From Neospora caninum Liverpool (Eukaryota > Apicomplexa > Conoidasida > Eucoccidiorida > Sarcocystidae), in the NCBI RefSeq assembly GCF_000208865.1, contig NC_018394.1, positions 1,814,964-1,878,963 on the forward strand: a stretch of 64,000 nucleotides of DNA. The letters are read 5' to 3'. Positions within the stretch are counted from its first letter, which is position 1; each line of letters opens with the position of its first letter. This document shows, in pieces, positions 55,090 through 64,000 of the stretch. Made by a program: the position numbers and the translations under genes. The notes beneath the pieces were generated by a model, which was given only the letters and a program-made list of their open reading frames with translations, was not told the origin of the DNA and made no database searches.

Positions 55090-58000
55090 TTATTTATGAC
55101 AGTGGAAATGAGCGTGTGGACGCTGTTGAGTTTCGGTCCAGCCAACGAGAGGAGTTTGGAAGAGCTTTGAGAGAACTCACATCGACGTTCGGGTTCGGGA
55201 ATTCGATTTTGCGGTCGATGCGGCCTGGGCGCAGCAGAGCGTCGTCGAGGATGTCGATTCGGTTGGTGCACATGATCACCTGAACTCGGAGGAAGACAAG
55301 AAAAGGTGAAGAAAAAGAAGTGAAAAAAGAGGCACGAAAAAAGAAAAAGAAGAGACAAAAAGAAAGAGGCACCGATTGGTGTTCTGCTCGCAAAGCCGGA
55401 GCTCATCCCTGATTCGCTTTACAGCTCTCCCTCGGCCGCTGAGCGTCCATCGCTTCCTCGGGTCTCCTTTCTCACTTTCTTCCCGTCCTTTCTTTTCAGT
55501 CCCTTTCTGTGTTCCCCCTGTCCGTTTTCCCGTCCTGTTCTTTCCTGCGATAATTTGAGGCGAATCAAATCGTTGTCCCCCGAACTGGAACGGTCGTCAC
55601 TCGCCGTCGTCTCTTCTTTCCGACCTGTGTCTTTCTGTTTCTCGAGGCCAACCTGTGGTTTTTTCCGCCGTTCGTCCTCTCCGCTTCTTCCTCCGCTTTC
55701 TCGGGATATCTCTCTCTCGCTTCCTCTGTCTCGCGCCCCCGTTCCTCCTTTCTCTCTCTCTCCTCATTTCCCTCTGCGGCACACCTTGATGTTCTGTGTC
55801 GACTCGAAGCCATCGAGTTGGTTCAGGAGTTCCATCATGGTTCTCTGGACTTCCGAGTCGCCGTGCTCGCCCTCGGTTCTCTGGCTGCCGATGCTGTCGA
55901 TTTCGTCCATGAAGATGATGCTCGGTGCGTGCTCTCGCGCCATGACAAACAGTTCTCGGACCATGCGACTCCCCTCGCCGATGTACTTTTGGACCAGTTC
56001 GCCGCCGCTGACGCGAATAAAGGTGCAGTCTGTATGGTGAGCAACCGCTCGGGCCAGCAGCGTCTTCCCCGTCCCCGGGGGCCCGTAGAGCAGCACGCCC
56101 TGAGGAAAGCCAAAAGAAAGACTTCAGCGACCACGCGATGTGGCGTTTCCGGGAGAGTGCGGAATCGACGTGTCGAAGCAAAGAAACGGAGGGAAAGAGA
56201 GAGGGAAAGAGGGAGGGAAAGAGGGAGTGCGAGAAAGAGACGGAAAGAAAAGGGAGAAGGAGAGAGGAGCGAGAAAGATAGAGACAGAGAGGAGAAGCGA
56301 GAGAAGGTGCGAGAAGAGAAAAGAGAAAGGTACCGCTGCGCGGGCATTTGCGACTCGAAGGCAGCTGACGGCTCATCCGCCTCGTCGAGAAGCGCCGACA
56401 GACTGCGCAGAGAGACGAGGCACGAGCAGCACAACAACGTGAACGCGGACTTCGGGATCGAGCGAGAGCCAGCGGAGACGCGGCGTTTGCCCGGGGGAAG
56501 AAGAGAAGCGAAAAGCTGCACGTCTCACCTTGGGTTGGGAGATACCGAGACTCTCAAACAGTTCCGGGTGTTTGATGGGGAGCTCGATCACTTCCTTCAC
56601 CTCCTTCACCTGCTGCTCCAAACCGCCAACCATCTCGTAGGTGCTCTCCGGCACCTTCTCGACTTTCATGAGCGAGACCAGAGGATCGATTTTGGTTGGG
56701 AGGATCTTGTGTAGGCGGTAGCTGTCGTTCAACAGAGCCACGCGCGTGTTCACAGTGCACTGCGACAAGTCGATGTTCTTCGCGACGTCCACCACGTATT
56801 TCCCCTCGGGGTTTACCTGAGACAGCGACAAAAAGGCAGAGAGGAGACATGGGAGAACGGCGAGCACGCGAAACGAGAGAGAAGGAAAGGGGAACGGCAA
56901 GACCGGAGAGCGGATGAAAGCAAGAAGGGGGGAGAAAGGCCAGAACCAAGAGACACCGGGCACCGCGGAAGAGGGAGAATGAGGATGGCATGCGAAGACG
57001 GGAAGGAAGAGAAAAAAAGAAAGGCGAAAAGAGAGAACGGCAGATGCGCCCGGCAGACGCGCTTTCGGATTCAAACAGGCCGCACACACCTGGAAGCTTC
57101 CAGGCTTGCGCCAAGACACGCCCGCGCGTGTCTCGTCTCGCACAGAGACACGATCTCTTGGTTTCGACCAAGCTGTGGAGTCCCGGCGAGAGATGCCTCT
57201 GACGCCCCAGGAGAGACCGTGAAAGGCTTGGAGTCTTGGCAATCTTCGAAACCAAGACCCTTGCCACGCATTCAACCTTGGAAAAAAGACGTACCTTTAC
57301 AAGAACTTTGTTCCGGCCCATAACCTTCACAACCTCGCCGACGTAGCTTCCGGGCTCGAGCAACACTTGGAGCTCGTCGCGCAGCTCACGAACTGCAAAC
57401 AAACACCAGTTTCCGCGAATCGTTTCTCGAAAAAAAGAAACAAAAAACCTCTCCATAGGATGATCCCGCCTTCCTCCAACCCACCAGCTTGGCTACTGAT
57501 GGCGTTGCAGCCAGATCCCGTCTGTGTTCCCCTCTTCTCTGTTGTCTCCAGAGGGGCGAGGTTGGTCTTTCGTGGCCGCCCGCGAAGGCCATGCGTTGCT
57601 CGTGACGAGTTTCTCTGTTTTCTATCTTCTGCGGAATCTTCTATGCTCGTTGTTTGTGAGAAACGTGTTGTCCCTGTATTGCCACCACGCGAGTTCTGCC
57701 TTATCGTAGCTCAAGGGAATCGGCCCCGCCTCTCTTTCTCGCCTTTTCGCCGCTGGTAACACCCCCCCCTTTCTCTTCATCTCTTTCTCTTCCTCTTCCC
57801 CCTCCGTTTCTTATCCCTGTGACTAATCTTCCCCTTTCTCTTCTCTCTTTTCGCGTTCTCTTCTCCCTCCTCTTCTCTCTTTTCGCGTTCTCTTCTCCCT
57901 CCTCTTCTCTTTCTCTTTCGGCTCCTCAAGCCTACCTTTTGCATTCAGTTCGTTTCTCTGAGCCTCGAGACGTCGCTTATCTTGCGACTTCTCGTTGATG

Positions 58001-58113
58001 ACGCGCTGCAAACCATCGATCTTCTGCTCGTAGTAGTGACGCAGCCCCGAGCTCGGCCCTTCCGCACCATTCATCGCCACAGGCGGGCACAGAGGCCCCG
58101 CGAGAGCAGACAT
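53322..58113 (-). CDS. RPT6: 26S proteasome regulatory particle AAA-ATPase RPT6 (PSMC5), 8 exons, 409 residues
   Basis: One of six ATPases in the hexameric base of the 19S particle, which unfolds ubiquitinated substrates and threads them into the 20S core. Exons in transcript order: 57936-58113, 57295-57392, 56529-56816, 55785-56099, 55181-55279, 54644-54754, 54296-54382, 53322-53375. They total 1,230 nt, all in phase, giving 409 residues against 405-406 in yeast and human. The N-terminal coiled coil ends in [13 protein letters not shown], and the OB region has [20 protein letters not shown]. Walker A is GPPGTGKT and Walker B is IIFMDEIDS. The second region of homology includes [19 protein letters not shown] (arginine fingers). 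The 54-nt last exon encodes [15 protein letters not shown], matching the RPT6 C-terminus, which lacks an HbYX motif. Start: MSALAGP at 58113, with A at -3. The identity is certain. Confidence 0.97.
57841..57904. repeat. 32-bp pyrimidine-rich tandem repeat in RPT6 intron 1
   Basis: Two perfect copies of a 32-bp unit containing TTTTCGCGTTCTCTTC, within a longer CT-rich tract that runs up to the splice donor at 57935. Confidence 0.9.
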
Positions 58114-60200
58114 CTTGCTTTCTCCAGCGCGAAAAAACCCGCGAGAACAGTTTCAATGCATTATCTCTGCTGTACCGACACAGCGTCTCTTGCCACCACG
58201 CAGACACCGGTACACGCCAACACACCTCCACAAAGACAATGCTGTCGAGGAAACGCCGAGACTGGCGGGATTCAACGCGCTGCGCTGGAAGACAGGAGGA
58301 GAAACGACGCTATCGAGGGACGGAAAAGGAGGGACGAAGAACAGAACAGGTGCACGGGGAGGAACGGGGAGAAGACGAGAGAAGAGAGTGGAAACCGAGG
58401 GACGAAGAGAAGCGAATGGCGCGCGAAAAAGGTGGTGGACGAGGAACGCGGGAGACAGACAGAAAAGCCGCGAGTCTGCCTTAGCACAAAGAAGTCCCTT
58501 AGACGAAATCTGAGGTGTACGTACACCTGCAAGGAAGAGTGGGAGAACGCGAATTTTTGCCGCGAACAGAACCCTCGAATTTTTGACTTTTCCTGTCTGC
58601 ATGCGAGCGCGCCGAAATCCTCGGCAACGCCCGCCTCTCCGCTCGTGTCGCTCGCCGCCTTCTCGCGCCTCGCCGAGCAGCGCGTTTCCTCGAGGCTCGT
58701 CTTTGTCTTGCACGGTTTCCGGCTTTTTCTTCAGCAGCCAGAGTTTCGCGAGCTTTTCAGGGCGTGCGAACGTCCAGTTGACTCGAGAGGTATCGGTGTT
58801 GAGTCTCCTCGTCTTTAGGAAAGTCAGAAAGGCCGGGAAACAGAACGCCTGCCGTCAATCCGCCGTGCAGAAAGCTGCACTGTCCTCGCCAGCGCCTTTG
58901 CGACTTCTCGCGGTGCGTGCGGAGAGGCAGAAGACCCCGCGCGCCGCGAGCTGTGCAAAAAAAAGAGAAGGAAAAACACGCGTTTTCTGTCTCTCAGACG
59001 ACGCCGGCGAAGGAGAGAAAACAGTTCTTGCTCGCAGTGTGCATCTGGGAGAGAACCTGGAGAAAAACCAAACGCGAAACTGGAAGAGAAGCGAGAACAA
59101 CCGGCGTTTTGAGCTTGGAGGGTGCTCGCGAAGGCTGTCGCCGGAAGGTCTGCGACACACACTGTCTCGATGTCACCAGCTTTCCCAAAAGAAAGCGAGA
59201 CATGCCGCGGGAAAATGTCAGGTGTGCAACGCCACTTTCTTTTTCTTGTCAAACACTAGCATTCTCGTAGTTGGTCGCCTTAGTTTGGAGTTCTGTTCTT
59301 TCGCCTGAGAAGGCCGCTCTCTCTCCGCTGCTCGTTGTCCTCCCGTCTCTTGCTGCGAGAGAAATCGGTGGAGACGAGCTCGGCGTCTCTGCCGTTCGCT
59401 TCCCTTAGGATCTGCCACAGTCTTTGCTTCTTTTGAAAAGTGGCCGTTTTTGGTCTCCGAAAGAATTAAATCGAGGACGTATCTCGTTCTGGCCCGGAGC
59501 GAGGAGAGAACGAGAGAGGACAGACTCCTCGTCTCCAGCCCTCGCGTGCTCGGCGGAGAGAGTGCCTTCTCTCTTCCGACGTGTCCGTTTCCTCTCTCTC
59601 CGGAGAGAGAAAAGTTGGAAAATTCGGCAGTCTCTGTGGGAGGCCTTCCAGGAAGAGAAAGAGCGAGAGAAAGAGAGGGAGAAAGAAGGAGGGAGAATCA
59701 AAGAGGGAGAAAGAAAGAGGGAGAGACAGGGAGAAAATGGGTTGTTTGTGCGACTCCCTTTCGTGACTTGAGAGAGAGGAGAGGCGGGCGTCGACTCCTG
59801 TGTCTGTGTCCTGTGTCAGACCTCTGTCCTTTTTTTTCGTCACGCGACCGACTTCCTGAAGAAACGAACAGGAAGGCGGAAAAGGAACGTATTAGGTTTA
59901 TCTCTTGTTCAGTTGACTGCTTGGCGGTATCGACCAGGACGCCGCGTTTTTCTTTTTTCTCGAAAGTCTTCCATGTCTCATTCTCTTTTCCCGTCCTGCG
60001 CTCTGCGGCCTTGTTTAGTAACTGGATGAACGCTTTTTACGCCTGGGATGTATGGATAATATTCGTCTCTTCTATAGCTTAACCGCTTCTCCGTTAGTGC
60101 TCTGACTCAAGGTCTGCCTCTCGCTTTCTCGCTGTCGCCCTTCTCTCGCGTGTCTCTGTCTCTTCCTCTCAGTCGTTTTCGTCCTCTCTTTTTCTCAAAG
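58114..60200. promoter_or_regulatory. Divergent promoter region shared by RPT6 and MSH2
   Basis: The two ATGs face away from each other across 2.1 kb, so both promoters and 5' UTRs must lie here. A plus-strand ORF at 58583-59308 is Ser/Arg-rich and shows no MSH2-like motif. The stretch 59650-59735 is a GA-rich purine tract. A cluster of Toxoplasma-type promoter heptamers lies at 59344-59390. If the MSH2 N-terminal domain I exists, its exons would have to be in this interval; I looked for its FDRGDFY-type signature and did not find it. Confidence 0.5.
59344..59390. promoter_or_regulatory. Cluster of GAGACG promoter heptamers
   Basis: CGTCTCT occurs at 59344-59350 and at 59384-59390 (AGAGACG on the minus strand), with GAGACG on the plus strand at 59371-59376. 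The heptamer WGAGACG is an established cis element in Toxoplasma gene promoters. Three copies in 47 bp in both orientations, between two divergent genes, is suggestive of a shared control element. Function is inferred. Confidence 0.3.
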
Positions 60201-61961
60201 ATGTTTTCCTCATTCACGCGAGGCTCGTCTTCCGCCGTGGGTGGAGACTCGTCCCTCGATTTGTCTCCGTCGGGGCTGTGCGCAGAGGAAGTCGACGTGG
60301 ACGAGGTTCTCTGCGCTGTGGAGTTTGGAAGGAGTGAGGGCGGAGCAACGCGCGGCGTTGGGGCTGGGGTGAGCGTCGTCGGGGTCTGCGTGTTCGATCG
60401 GCAGTCCTTCAAAATCCAAGTCTGCGAGTTCTCGACTACCAACGACTTGGCCGTTCTTGAGGGGCTCCTGCTGCAGGTGAGGCGAAAGAAGAAAGACAAC
60501 GGAGGCCGGTGTCTGTACAGTCGGGCTCGACGAGGCAGGCCACGACACGAACAGGAAAGCCGATCTCCCAGTGCACAGGGAGACGTGGGCGGAGAAGACA
60601 GAGAAGAAGATTTAGGAAAGAATGGAGGAAAACAGCCTCCGGAAGCTCGGTTCTGCAGAACGTCTTTTTATCAAAGCAGACGCAAAGGAAACAACCAAGC
60701 TGCGTGTCACCGGCGACCGACCACTGTACAGACACCTCAAGGCAGAGGCAGCCAGAGCCGGTTTTTTGCGAATGTCAGGCGTTTCAATTATGAGAATTGA
60801 AAGATGCAGAAGGAAACGGAAACAGCAAAAACTACGCTCTGCTACATCTGTATGTTCGCTCTCTGCATATATATATTTATATTTATATTTCTCTGTGGTG
60901 AATCATCTTCATAGCTGTCCGTGTACAAATGTAATCTCTGTGGCTAGGTATATATATATAGTTTGTTTTTGTGTGTGAATTTTCTTGTCGCCTCGATCTT
61001 TTGCCGCGTTGACTCTCAGGTTCGGCCGTCGTGTGTGATTTCGACGGAGGCAGGCGGTTCCTCTGAGGCGGGAGACGGATGGCGGAAAAAGTTGGAAGAT
61101 CTTGTCGCCAGCTGCGACGCCGACTTTGTTCGCGTGAAAAGAAACACTGCAGACAGTAAGCGTTCCCCAGTTCCTCTCTCGTCTGTGTCTCTTCGATCTA
61201 CTCTCCGTTTCGTCTTCTCAGTCGGTTTTCTCGTGTTTCTCTCCTCTTCCGCGTCTCGGTTTCCTCCACTGTTTTCTCTTACCCCCTAGGCTGGCTCACC
61301 TTCGGCTTCTTCCACTTTGTCTCTCTCGTCGCTTTCGTCCTCTTTCTGGGTCTGTCTCTTCTCCTTCCTGTCCGTGTTTTACTTCCTTCTTTCTCTTCTT
61401 TCTGTTGTTCCGTCTCTTCTTTCTCTCACTTCATTCTTTCTCTCCCTTCTCCCGCGTTTAATGGGCGTCATTCGCTTCTTTTCCCCGGTGTGTCTTTTTT
61501 CATCTCTTCGTTCTTTCACTCTCGTCTGTCCTTCTCTCTACTTCGCCGCCTACTTTCGCTTCTCCGCCGTCGTCTTTGTTCTCATATTCATCTGCTTCCT
61601 CTTTGTCGCGTTGTTTTCTCTATCTCCCTGGCTGTCGGCGAGCTCGGTCTCTCTCGCTACAGCCACTTGGACGCCTCGCCTCGTCTTGCCACCCTTCCGA
61701 CTCAGGGCGAGGGGATTCTTTTCTTCTTGCGAGGCATTCTCTCTCTTCGCCTTTCCTTTCTTTTGCAGCGGCCAGCTTGCACGAGGACCTGGCGACTCTG
61801 TTGATCGAAGATGACTCCATAAAAAACCACATCTCCAGGGAACTGCAATTGAAAACAGCCTGCGGTGCATGCGCGGCTCTGCTCTCTCACGCTCGAGTAA
61901 ACGACATCCTCAACGCACACACATTGAGAAACTCGTGTATATGCAGATACGTCTCTGCGTC

Positions 61962-61999
<38 letters not shown>

Positions 62000-62316
62000 C
62001 TCTGTTGTGGGTGTGACCATGTACACAGACTTGGACAAATACAGATAGACAGATCTGAGTGGGTAGATGTCACGATGCTTAGTTACAGACAAAGAGCTGC
62101 GGAGATGGTCATGGGGAGATTTTTAGATTAGCGTATTAACAACTTTGGGGTGACATCACAAACCCGTCGACGTCGAGCGTCTGTCGATCATCGCGAGACG
62201 CCGACGGGTTTCGTTCTCGGTCTCACCGGGGCACCCTGTTGTTACCTGTGTATGCAGATCTGAAACTTGCATTTCGTTTTTTTTATCAAATCAAAACATG
62301 TATGCAACGCTATATA

Positions 62317-62354
<38 letters not shown>

Positions 62355-64000
62355 TGCGCGCTAAGACATCGTCATTCTGCATGTGTGCTATGCAGACTTT
62401 GACGGTGGAAGCTGAGGTGCTTTGCCTTCGTTTTGTGTCACGCAGCTGCTCAGCGACGACATGTACATTAGGCAGTGCACTTTGGAGATGTATCCGTTGG
62501 ACAGTTATCTTCGGATCGACAACGCAGCGGCTGCGGCTCTTTACCTTTTTCCTTCTGCGCAACAAAAAGCTCAGCAACTGACCCTACTTCCCGTCTCGGC
62601 AAAGGCGGGCGGCTCAGGGGCATCGAGAGGTGAGACTGTTTTCAGTTTGTTTGCAATTCAACTTCTTGAGAGACTTTGCCGATGTCTGAGGCGGAGATCT
62701 TCGGGGACAGGGGGGGGGGGGGGGTTATCCTTCTGCCTCGACATATGCGAAACGACACAAATACATGAACGAACCCCCACGCAGTGGGTGTTTGTGCTTG
62801 TGTCTATTATCCATTCATACCTTTGTAGTCTGTCCATGTGTACAGGGAGAGAGAGAAAACACTCCTCTCCTCCCAGTATACACATGTGTGTGCTTCCTCA
62901 ATACGGACGGAAAACGGCTCTACAGAGCAACAGCTGCATGCGCCTGAACACCCAAGTGCATACATAACATAACGTATATATATATATATACATACAAAAG
63001 CGTGTATAGGGTTTATAGGCGTTCCGATGTGTATTTCTGGTCGTTTGGAGCGTTTTTTGTGTGTAAGTTGCCTCGTGTCTGCGAATGTTGCGTTCAGCCT
63101 CGTCTCTCGCGTGCGCGTTATCCGCTGGGGGGGGTATTTCGAGCGTCTTTGCGCTGATGAGCCGCTGGTGCACCTCCCAGCTGGGGAGTCGCCGCCTCTT
63201 CACCTGCATGAGTCAGCCGCTTGTGGACAGGGAGAAGATCGAACGACGCTACGACATCGTTGAACTTTTCCAGACAGTGAGAAGAGAGGAAGAGAAAGGG
63301 AGAGAAAGGGAGAGAAAGGGAGAGAAAGAGAAAGGGAGGGAAAGAGAGAAAGAGAAAGGGAGGGAAAGAGAGAAAGAGAAAGGGAGGTCAAGCAAGAGGG
63401 AGAGGAAGAGAGGAGGAGACAGATGGAGGTGAATAGAGCGGAAGAGAGGAAGCCAGAGAGGCAAGAGATTGAAACGAGAGAACAAGAGAACGAAAGAGAA
63501 AGAGAGAGACGCGAAATGCAGGAGAGAGTGAGAGAACGAGAGGGAGATAGCGAGAGAATGAATGAGAGAGGGAGAGGGAGAGAGAAAAAAAAAGGGCGAG
63601 AGCTCGGACGTGAAAGGCGTAGGCGCAGCCACTCGATATGGGAGAGGAACTGAGAGTGCCAAGAAGGCTTGAAAGGTTTTCCGGTGTCTCGACAGCGCAG
63701 TGAGAGGGTAATCCACCGGACCTCGCGACCCCGCGAGCGCTCTTCCTCACCATGATTCGAGCGCGAAAGCGGGATGCTTTGTTTCTTGCGCGTCGAAGCC
63801 TTGGACAAGATCGGACAGTTCTCCCTTTTACGTGTCTCATCACTCCTTCCTTTCTATGACGCGTTCTCTCTCGCCTGTTTCCTCTGTTTCCGACTTTCTT
63901 TCTCGCCAGGACGAGGCGTTTCGGCGTCAAGTGTTTTGCAGCCATTTCAAGCACGTGTTCGACTTGGATCGACTCGCAGGCCGCTTTCACCGCCTCGCCT
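60201..64000 (+). CDS. MSH2: DNA mismatch-repair protein MSH2, 5' six exons, truncated by the window end
   Basis: MutS-homologue ATPase that pairs with MSH6 or MSH3 to recognise mismatches in the nucleus. Exons: 60201-60476, 61020-61155, 61769-61896, 62446-62629, 63098-63276, 63910-beyond 64000, all in phase. The connector domain II has VGVCVFDRQSFKIQVCEF and NDLAVLEGLLLQVRPSCVI. Then come the domain III start YPLDSYLRIDNAAAAALYLF, SSVFALMSRWCTSQLGSRRL, and the signature QPLVDREKIERRYDIVELF. FDLDRLAGRFHRLA follows at the window edge. The spacing and the DNAAAAALYLF segment fit MSH2 better than MSH4, MSH5 or MSH6. The ATPase domain lies outside the window. The first exon starts with ATG at 60201 after a pyrimidine-rich CAAAG, which could also be a splice acceptor, so an upstream exon is possible. 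No mismatch-binding domain I is visible. Confidence 0.88.
61966..61996. repeat. TA microsatellite in an MSH2 intron
   Basis: Pure TA run between MSH2 exons 61769-61896 and 62446-62629. A second run lies at about 62320-62351 in the same intron. Confidence 0.85.
62710..62724. repeat. Poly-G run of about 15 in an MSH2 intron
   Basis: An uninterrupted G homopolymer 80 bp downstream of the donor of MSH2 exon 62446-62629. Its exact length is liable to sequencing error. Confidence 0.85.
63277..63600. repeat. GA-rich purine tract in an MSH2 intron
   Basis: More than 300 bp of nearly pure purine on the plus strand, including several copies of GGGAGAGAAA and GGGAAAGAGAGAAAGAGAAA. It begins at the donor of exon 63098-63276. 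Its complement produces long Ser/Leu/Phe ORFs that are not genes. Confidence 0.9.

Noticed and set aside
58583..59308. 241-codon plus-strand ORF as a possible MSH2 N-terminus or separate gene
   Set aside because: No MutS domain I signature, Ser/Arg-rich composition, and no in-phase donor leading to the MSH2 first exon that I could find.
63200..63990. Two minus-strand Ser/Leu/Phe-rich ORFs of about 200 codons
   Set aside because: They are the complement of the GA-rich purine tract in an MSH2 intron.

Overview
The window is eukaryotic nuclear DNA, most likely from a tissue-cyst coccidian: Toxoplasma gondii or a close relative such as Hammondia or Neospora. The reasons are GC near 50%, many small GT-AG introns, dense TA and TATC microsatellites, low-complexity insertions in conserved proteins, a Toxoplasma-type promoter heptamer cluster and a probable nuclear copy of mitochondrial DNA. 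No bacterial operons, CRISPR arrays, insertion sequences or convincing tRNA or rRNA genes were seen.

Layout, left to right. (1) About 1-6278, plus strand: a ten-exon gene for a mitochondrial-type NADPH:ferredoxin (adrenodoxin) reductase with a long N-terminal extension. (2) 7801-49232, minus strand: one giant axonemal dynein heavy chain gene. I traced 48 exons with intact reading frame, plus a putative single-codon start exon, predicting about 4,239 residues. From the N-terminus it has a Kelch propeller, an IPT/TIG and filamin-like Ig region, a short helical stem, the linker, AAA1-AAA4, the coiled-coil stalk with microtubule-binding domain, AAA5, a roughly 210-residue acidic insertion, AAA6 and the C-terminal domain. 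The Kelch-IPT-filamin N-terminus identifies the outer-arm alpha-type heavy chain. (3) 49233-53321: about 4.1 kb without a recognised gene, holding a probable mitochondrial cytochrome b-like insertion and one unexplained 288-codon ORF. (4) 53322-58113, minus strand: an eight-exon RPT6 gene (26S proteasome ATPase), complete at 409 residues. (5) 58114-60200: a 2.1-kb divergent promoter region. (6) 60201 to beyond the window end, plus strand: the 5' part of a mismatch-repair MSH2 gene.

The four genes have unrelated jobs: mitochondrial electron transfer, flagellar motility of male gametes, proteasome ATPase and DNA repair. They do not form a functional cluster. The reductase and dynein genes converge on a 1.5-kb spacer, and RPT6 and MSH2 diverge from a shared one.

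Exon boundaries were placed by eye from GT-AG signals, protein-family conservation and phase. Every junction in the dynein, RPT6, reductase and partial MSH2 models keeps the frame, which is strong internal support. The initiator codons of the reductase, dynein and MSH2 remain uncertain.
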